This document shows positions 36,107 through 40,209 of a stretch of DNA of 40,209 nucleotides, in pieces (positions within the stretch are counted from its first letter, which is position 1; each line of letters begins with the position of its first letter). Where the stretch lies: the NCBI GenBank assembly GCA_021838305.1, contig JAKCEB010000006.1:1-40209 (forward strand), written 5' to 3'. Source of the DNA: Actinomycetes bacterium (lineage in GTDB: Bacteria > Actinomycetota > Acidimicrobiia > Acidimicrobiales > Palsa-688). The notes under the pieces are model-generated. The model did not search any database and had not been told where the DNA came from. It saw only the letters and a program-made list of their open reading frames with translations. A program made the translations under genes and the position numbers.

Positions 36107-37173
36107 GCTCAGTCGTCGGGACCCTCGCGTGCGCCTTCCCGCTGGCATGTGAAGCGAGCAACGCCGGAGGAGCTATCGCGGACGTCGCGGCGCACTCACT
36201 GCTGGCGGCCGTCTCGACGTCGCTCGGTCACGCCTCCGGCTGGCTCGTATCACAGGTGTGGAACCGGATCGATATCACGACCACACCCACCCTCGGAAAG
36301 GCATGGTTCCGAAAGGAACTGGCTGTAATGGAGCAGGTATCGCTAGTCGTGGTTCTGCCCATTCTGCTTGCCGCTAGCATTGGACCGGTCCTTCGACAGG
36401 ACGCACGTCGCCTCACCCGCGTGTGGTTCGTCGGCCTCCCTGTCGCCGTGCTCGCCGGTTTCGCAGCGTCACAAGTCGTCGACCTTGGCATTCAAGTGGT
36501 AGACGAACTCTGCCGCGTATTTCTCGACGCCGGAGCGAACGAGCGGGCGAAGCGCTTCATCGCCGCGATAGCGCAAGGCGAGCTCGGCGGGATCCCGCTG
36601 TTCGCCCAAGGCCTGTTTTCTCTATTGACGATCATCGGGACAGTACTGGTTTGGTTGGAACTCGTCGTGCGCTCCGCAGCAGTCTACGTAGCGACGATCT
36701 TCACACCGTTGGCGCTCACCGGTTTCATATGGCCGGCGACGCTCAGCGTTGCCAGGAGAATGGTAGAGATTCTTGTGGCATTGGTCATGTCAAAGTTCGT
36801 GATCGTGGTGTCGGTGGTGCTTGGTATGGAGGCCTTTGTCCAGTCGACTACAGACGCCCAGCTGTCGGGGGCTGCAATACTGCTGCTCGCCGGATTCGCT
36901 CCTTTCGCCTTGCACCGTCTTGCGCCCGTCGTGGAGGCATCTGCGATCTCGCATTTGGAGGGCATGTCCCACCGGCCTTTCCGGGCTGCTGCAAGGGCGA
37001 CGACTTCCATCGCCGGTGCGCCGTTTCACCCCGTGACACAGCTGATCATGGCGGCCCGCAACTCGTCCGCCTCGACGCCCGCGGTAGTCGCCAAGCCGGT
37101 CACCGCTCAACCTATTGCCGAGCATCCGGCCGACTTCCCTAACACCCCGCCGACACGAGGCACCTCGCGTTGA
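36103..37173 (+). CDS. Conjugal transfer membrane protein, TrbL/VirB6-like
   Basis: Multi-TM: EQVSLVVVLPILLAASIGPVLRQDARRLTRVWFVGLPVAVLAGFAASQVVDLGI...TIIGTVLVWLELVVRSAAVYVATIFTPLALTGFIWPATLSVARRMVEILVALVMSKFVIVVSVVLG. ATGA overlap with the previous gene. Confidence 0.82.
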   Translation: MSSVVGTLACAFPLACEASNAGGAIADVAAHSLLAAVSTSLGHASGWLVSQVWNRIDITTTPTLGKAWFRKELAVMEQVSLVVVLPILLAASIGPVLRQDARRLTRVWFVGLPVAVLAGFAASQVVDLGIQVVDELCRVFLDAGANERAKRFIAAIAQGELGGIPLFAQGLFSLLTIIGTVLVWLELVVRSAAVYVATIFTPLALTGFIWPATLSVARRMVEILVALVMSKFVIVVSVVLGMEAFVQSTTDAQLSGAAILLLAGFAPFALHRLAPVVEASAISHLEGMSHRPFRAAARATTSIAGAPFHPVTQLIMAARNSSASTPAVVAKPVTAQPIAEHPADFPNTPPTRGTSR

Positions 37174-38585
37174 GCGTTCCAGATTCGCGCTACCACTTCA
37201 ATCCGCTCGAACGCCGAGGGATCTTTCTCGGCATCACTCCCGGGCAGCTGGCTTCGGGGTGCGCGACGGGCGTAGTGGCACTGTTTGTCAGGGCCGCGCT
37301 CGGTGCTCGTGTCGGGACGCCGGCAGGCGCTGCAATCGTCTTGGTTGGATTGGCACTGTCGCTGATACCGATTGGCGAAGCCACCGCAATTGAGCGAGCA
37401 CAAGTTGGGTGCGCCTGGCTTCTGCGTAAAGCGAGCCGTACGAAGTTGAGCGACGTTCCTACCAAAGGCCGGAATCTCCACCCCGACGAACCGGACCGAT
37501 CCTCGACGTCCTCCAGATCGAAGACCAGCCGAACCGCTCCCGCAGGCATATCACTCATCGAGCGACCGGTAAGTTCGGGAGGGCCGCCAGTCGGGGTCGT
37601 GCGAGATCAAAGAAGCGGCACCTTGACTGCTGTATTAGCGGTTCAGGGACCACCTTTTTCCCTATTGGACCCCGAGGATCAGTCGAGCTGCCTCGAAGGA
37701 TGGCGCAGCGTGCTTGCGGCGCTCGGACGCGCAGGTAGCCCCGTCGCCCGGATCCAATGGCTGCAGCGCAGCACGCCGGAATCTCCATCGACACAGGTCG
37801 GGGTGCCATCGCCGGTCGGTACCGTCAGCCAGGACGCCTACCGCAACTTCGTCGCGGAGGCCACGCCGCTCATCGAACGCCACGACGCCTGGATCGCGCT
37901 TTCCGTAGGATCCGCACGCTCACCCCGACGACGACTTGCATTAGGGCAACGCTCCGTGGACGTCCTCGGCCGCGAGCTACGTTTCGTGGACGGCCAACTG
38001 CGGTCGGTTGACCTTCGACCGACAGGACCGCTCGAACTGACCGCGCTGGCCGACTTGCTGGCCGGCAAGCCCGGACAACCTTGGCCGCTTGCGCTTCGCG
38101 AAGGCTGGTCGGAGATCCAAGCCGACGATTCGTGGCATCGGACCTACTGGGTGAGCGACTGGCCCCGATTGGATGTCGGGCCCAACTTCCTGGCTCCGCT
38201 GCTCGTGGCGAAGGCGAACCGCCGAGTGTCTGTCGTCATGGCAGCAGTCCCGCCCCGGAGTGCTGTCCGCCAGGCCCGATCGGCGCGCACGGCCGATGTG
38301 GCAGACAGCCAGCTCCGGATGAAAGCGGGGTTTCTGCCGAATGCGCGCCGGGAGAAAGAAGCGGAAGGAGCGTTGCGTCGCGAGCTCGAACTCGCCGACG
38401 GTCACTGCGATTACCGTTTCAGCGGTTATGTCACAGAAAGCGCAGAGTCCCTCGAGGCGCTCGAAGCGGCATGCGCAGCCCTTGAGCAAGCCGCTCAGGC
38501 CGCCAGGGTGGAATTGCGCTGCCTTTACGGTCGCCAGGCGGAGGCGTACTCGTGGACGATGCCCCTGTGCCGGGGTTTGCGGTAG
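37170..38585 (+). CDS. SCO6880-like protein (PrgI-like N-terminus; VirB4-associated T4SS component)
   Basis: YHFNPLERRGIFLGITPGQLASGCATGVVALFVRAAL...LSLIPIGEATAIERAQVGCAWLLRKASR (PrgI/SCO6880 N-terminus). Located between TrbL-like and VirB4-like genes with 4-nt overlap upstream. Confidence 0.85.
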   Translation: MSVPDSRYHFNPLERRGIFLGITPGQLASGCATGVVALFVRAALGARVGTPAGAAIVLVGLALSLIPIGEATAIERAQVGCAWLLRKASRTKLSDVPTKGRNLHPDEPDRSSTSSRSKTSRTAPAGISLIERPVSSGGPPVGVVRDQRSGTLTAVLAVQGPPFSLLDPEDQSSCLEGWRSVLAALGRAGSPVARIQWLQRSTPESPSTQVGVPSPVGTVSQDAYRNFVAEATPLIERHDAWIALSVGSARSPRRRLALGQRSVDVLGRELRFVDGQLRSVDLRPTGPLELTALADLLAGKPGQPWPLALREGWSEIQADDSWHRTYWVSDWPRLDVGPNFLAPLLVAKANRRVSVVMAAVPPRSAVRQARSARTADVADSQLRMKAGFLPNARREKEAEGALRRELELADGHCDYRFSGYVTESAESLEALEAACAALEQAAQAARVELRCLYGRQAEAYSWTMPLCRGLR

Positions 38586-39847
38586 GCGACGAGATGAAGC
38601 CACCGCCGGCGCACCGTTCGACTACTGCCCATCTCCAGTCTGTCTACCCGTTCGTCTCAAGCGGCGGACTTGACGTAGGCGGCCCTTTGCTCGGACGGGA
38701 TCTGCTTGGGGGACCGTTCCGGTTCGATCCGTGGGAGCTTTACCGCCAAGGGGTGATCACCAACCCGAACATCGTGGTCATGGGACAGATCGGCAGGGGT
38801 AAGTCGACGTTTGTGAAGACATTCGTCTCGCGTCAGCTGGCGTTCGGTCGCCAGGCGTGGATCGTGGACCCGAAAGGGGAGTACGGACCGCTGGCAGAAG
38901 CGTTCGGGTGCCGGCCGGTAGCGCTCGTTCCGGGTGGCGCGACCCGGCTCAACCCGCTCGACGTCCCAGCGAAAAGTTTCGACTTTGACGGGCGCAATTC
39001 CACGTGCGAGGCGAGCGTCCGGCCCAGGCTCGAGCTCGCTGCGAGCCTGCTCGCATCTTCGCTCGCTAGACCCGTCAGCCCGGAGGAACGCGCTGCGCTT
39101 GAAGTCGCCGTTCGCCAGGTATCGAAGGATTTCCTTCGACCGACGCTCCCGCAACTGGTGGAGGCGATGATGGCGCCTGATCCTGCAGCGGCAGGCACGA
39201 TCGGATTCGAAGCCAGGGCGTTGGCTGCGAACTCGATGACAGTCGCGGCTGAGATGCGGCGAATGGTCCGTGGCGACCTTGCGGGAATGTTCGACGGGCC
39301 GACAACCGAGGGTATCGGCATGGACGGGCAGCTGGTAGTCATCGACCTTTCGGCCACGTTCGCATCGGCTGCGCTGCCTTTGATCATGGCGTGCGCGACA
39401 GCCTGGCTGCAGGCATCGCTGTCAGTAGAGCGGCCGGAGAAGCGGCTTGTGGTTCTCGATGAGGCGTGGGCGATACTCTCCGACTTCGAGACGGCCCGGT
39501 GGACCCAGGCGACATTCAAACTGTCGCGAGCGCTCGGAGTCTCAAATCTCGTCGTCGTGCACCGTCTCTCCGACCTTCGAGCCCTTGGCGATGACGGATC
39601 CAAGCAGCGCAAGATAGCGGACGGTCTTCTGGCCGATTCGGAGACGAGAGTGTGTTTCGCTCAATCGGCGTCGGAGGTGACGGCGACGGCTTCGCTCGTG
39701 GGCCTCAACTCAACTGAATCCGAGGCCTTGGCACATCTGCCGAGGGGGGTCGCTTTGTGGAAGGTCGGAGATCGATCTTTCCTTGTGGAACACCTCGTGT
39801 CCTCCTCGGAGCGGGCGATGGTAGATACGGACGCAGCGCTCAGATGA
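38552..39847 (+). CDS. VirB4/TraC-like conjugative ATPase
   Basis: VVMGQIGRGKSTFVKTFVSRQLAFGRQAWIVDPKGEYGPLAEAFG (Walker A), RLVVLDEAWAILSDFETARWTQATFKLSRALGVSNLVVVHRLSDL (Walker B). GTG 38552 overlaps the previous gene by 34 nt; ATG 38594 is an alternative start. Confidence 0.92.
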   Translation: MDDAPVPGFAVGDEMKPPPAHRSTTAHLQSVYPFVSSGGLDVGGPLLGRDLLGGPFRFDPWELYRQGVITNPNIVVMGQIGRGKSTFVKTFVSRQLAFGRQAWIVDPKGEYGPLAEAFGCRPVALVPGGATRLNPLDVPAKSFDFDGRNSTCEASVRPRLELAASLLASSLARPVSPEERAALEVAVRQVSKDFLRPTLPQLVEAMMAPDPAAAGTIGFEARALAANSMTVAAEMRRMVRGDLAGMFDGPTTEGIGMDGQLVVIDLSATFASAALPLIMACATAWLQASLSVERPEKRLVVLDEAWAILSDFETARWTQATFKLSRALGVSNLVVVHRLSDLRALGDDGSKQRKIADGLLADSETRVCFAQSASEVTATASLVGLNSTESEALAHLPRGVALWKVGDRSFLVEHLVSSSERAMVDTDAALR

Positions 39848-39860
39848 ACGGTGGGACACT

Positions 39861-40209
39861 TTGAACTGGCTGGAATCGGCAGCGCTCTACCTGGCGCTCG
39901 GCGCCGTCGTCTCTGCGGGCGCCTCGCTTTCTTGTTCCGCATTGGCGGCCGGTCGCCGCCCGAGGAAGCGGAAGCGAGCGCAGCAATGGAGGATGGCCAC
40001 CGGCGCGAAAGGTGGCGCTCGTTGGGCTTCGTCGATCGACTTGAAAGCTTTGGCGTTGCCTCGAGGAGGCGCCGGTCGGCGGCTCGTTCTCGGACGTCGA
40101 TCCGGTTTCGGCGGCGGGTTGGTGGCAACCGAGGAGCGCCATTCGGTACTGGTGGTCGGTCCGACTCAGTCGGGCAAGACTACGAGCCTGGCGATCCCGG
40201 CACTGCTCG
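39861..40209 (+). CDS. VirD4/TraG-like type IV coupling protein, N-terminal fragment (3' truncated by window edge)
   Basis: Translated by hand from TTG 39861: LNWLESAALYLALGAVVSAGASLSCSALAAGRRPRKRKRAQQWRMATGAKGGARWASSIDLKALALPRGGAGRRLVLGRRSGFGGGLVATEERHSVLVVGPTQSGKTTSLAIPALL: N-terminal TM, basic linker, VLVVGPTQSGKTTS Walker A. Absent from the ORF track because it runs off the end. Confidence 0.88.
   Translation, partial: MNWLESAALYLALGAVVSAGASLSCSALAAGRRPRKRKRAQQWRMATGAKGGARWASSIDLKALALPRGGAGRRLVLGRRSGFGGGLVATEERHSVLVVGPTQSGKTTSLAIPALL

Overview
This is a 40.2 kb, high-GC, gene-dense actinobacterial-type chromosome segment; lineage is inferred from gene content only. From left to right it contains: a rhomboid protease fragment; an FAD amine-oxidase-like protein; two Gfo/Idh/MocA oxidoreductases, one with a ThuA-like N-terminal domain; tRNA-Lys(TTT); a UgpBAE-like ABC importer plus GDPD with no ATPase gene; LarE plus a NIL-domain protein; a two-component system; NUDIX, PAC2, GNAT and chorismate mutase genes; citrate synthase; TesB; an envelope/glycosylation block (GtrA, GT2, Lnt, GT4, methyltransferase, alpha-toroid protein); hemY-hemE; a HelD-like helicase; pyrE; MarR; and a group-2-like sigma factor. 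The right ~6.8 kb is the start of a conjugation module: a MobF/TrwC-type relaxase, an AT-rich intergenic region, a small pilin-like membrane protein, a TrbL/VirB6-like protein, an SCO6880/PrgI-like protein, a VirB4-like ATPase and the 5' end of a VirD4/TraG-like coupling protein that is missing from the supplied ORF track. The most interesting observations are: (i) a relaxase whose C-terminal SF1 helicase-like region appears to have lost motifs I, II, III and V/VI; (ii) an AT-rich candidate oriT/operator region with a perfect 9-bp inverted repeat; (iii) an Lnt in which the catalytic Cys position reads Ser while Glu and Lys are kept; (iv) six of nine convergent gene pairs overlapping at their 3' ends; and (v) a MarR/sigma-factor divergent promoter with an imperfect palindrome over a good -10 box. 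No CRISPR array, transposase or integrase was seen. All calls come from reading the translations; no database search was run.
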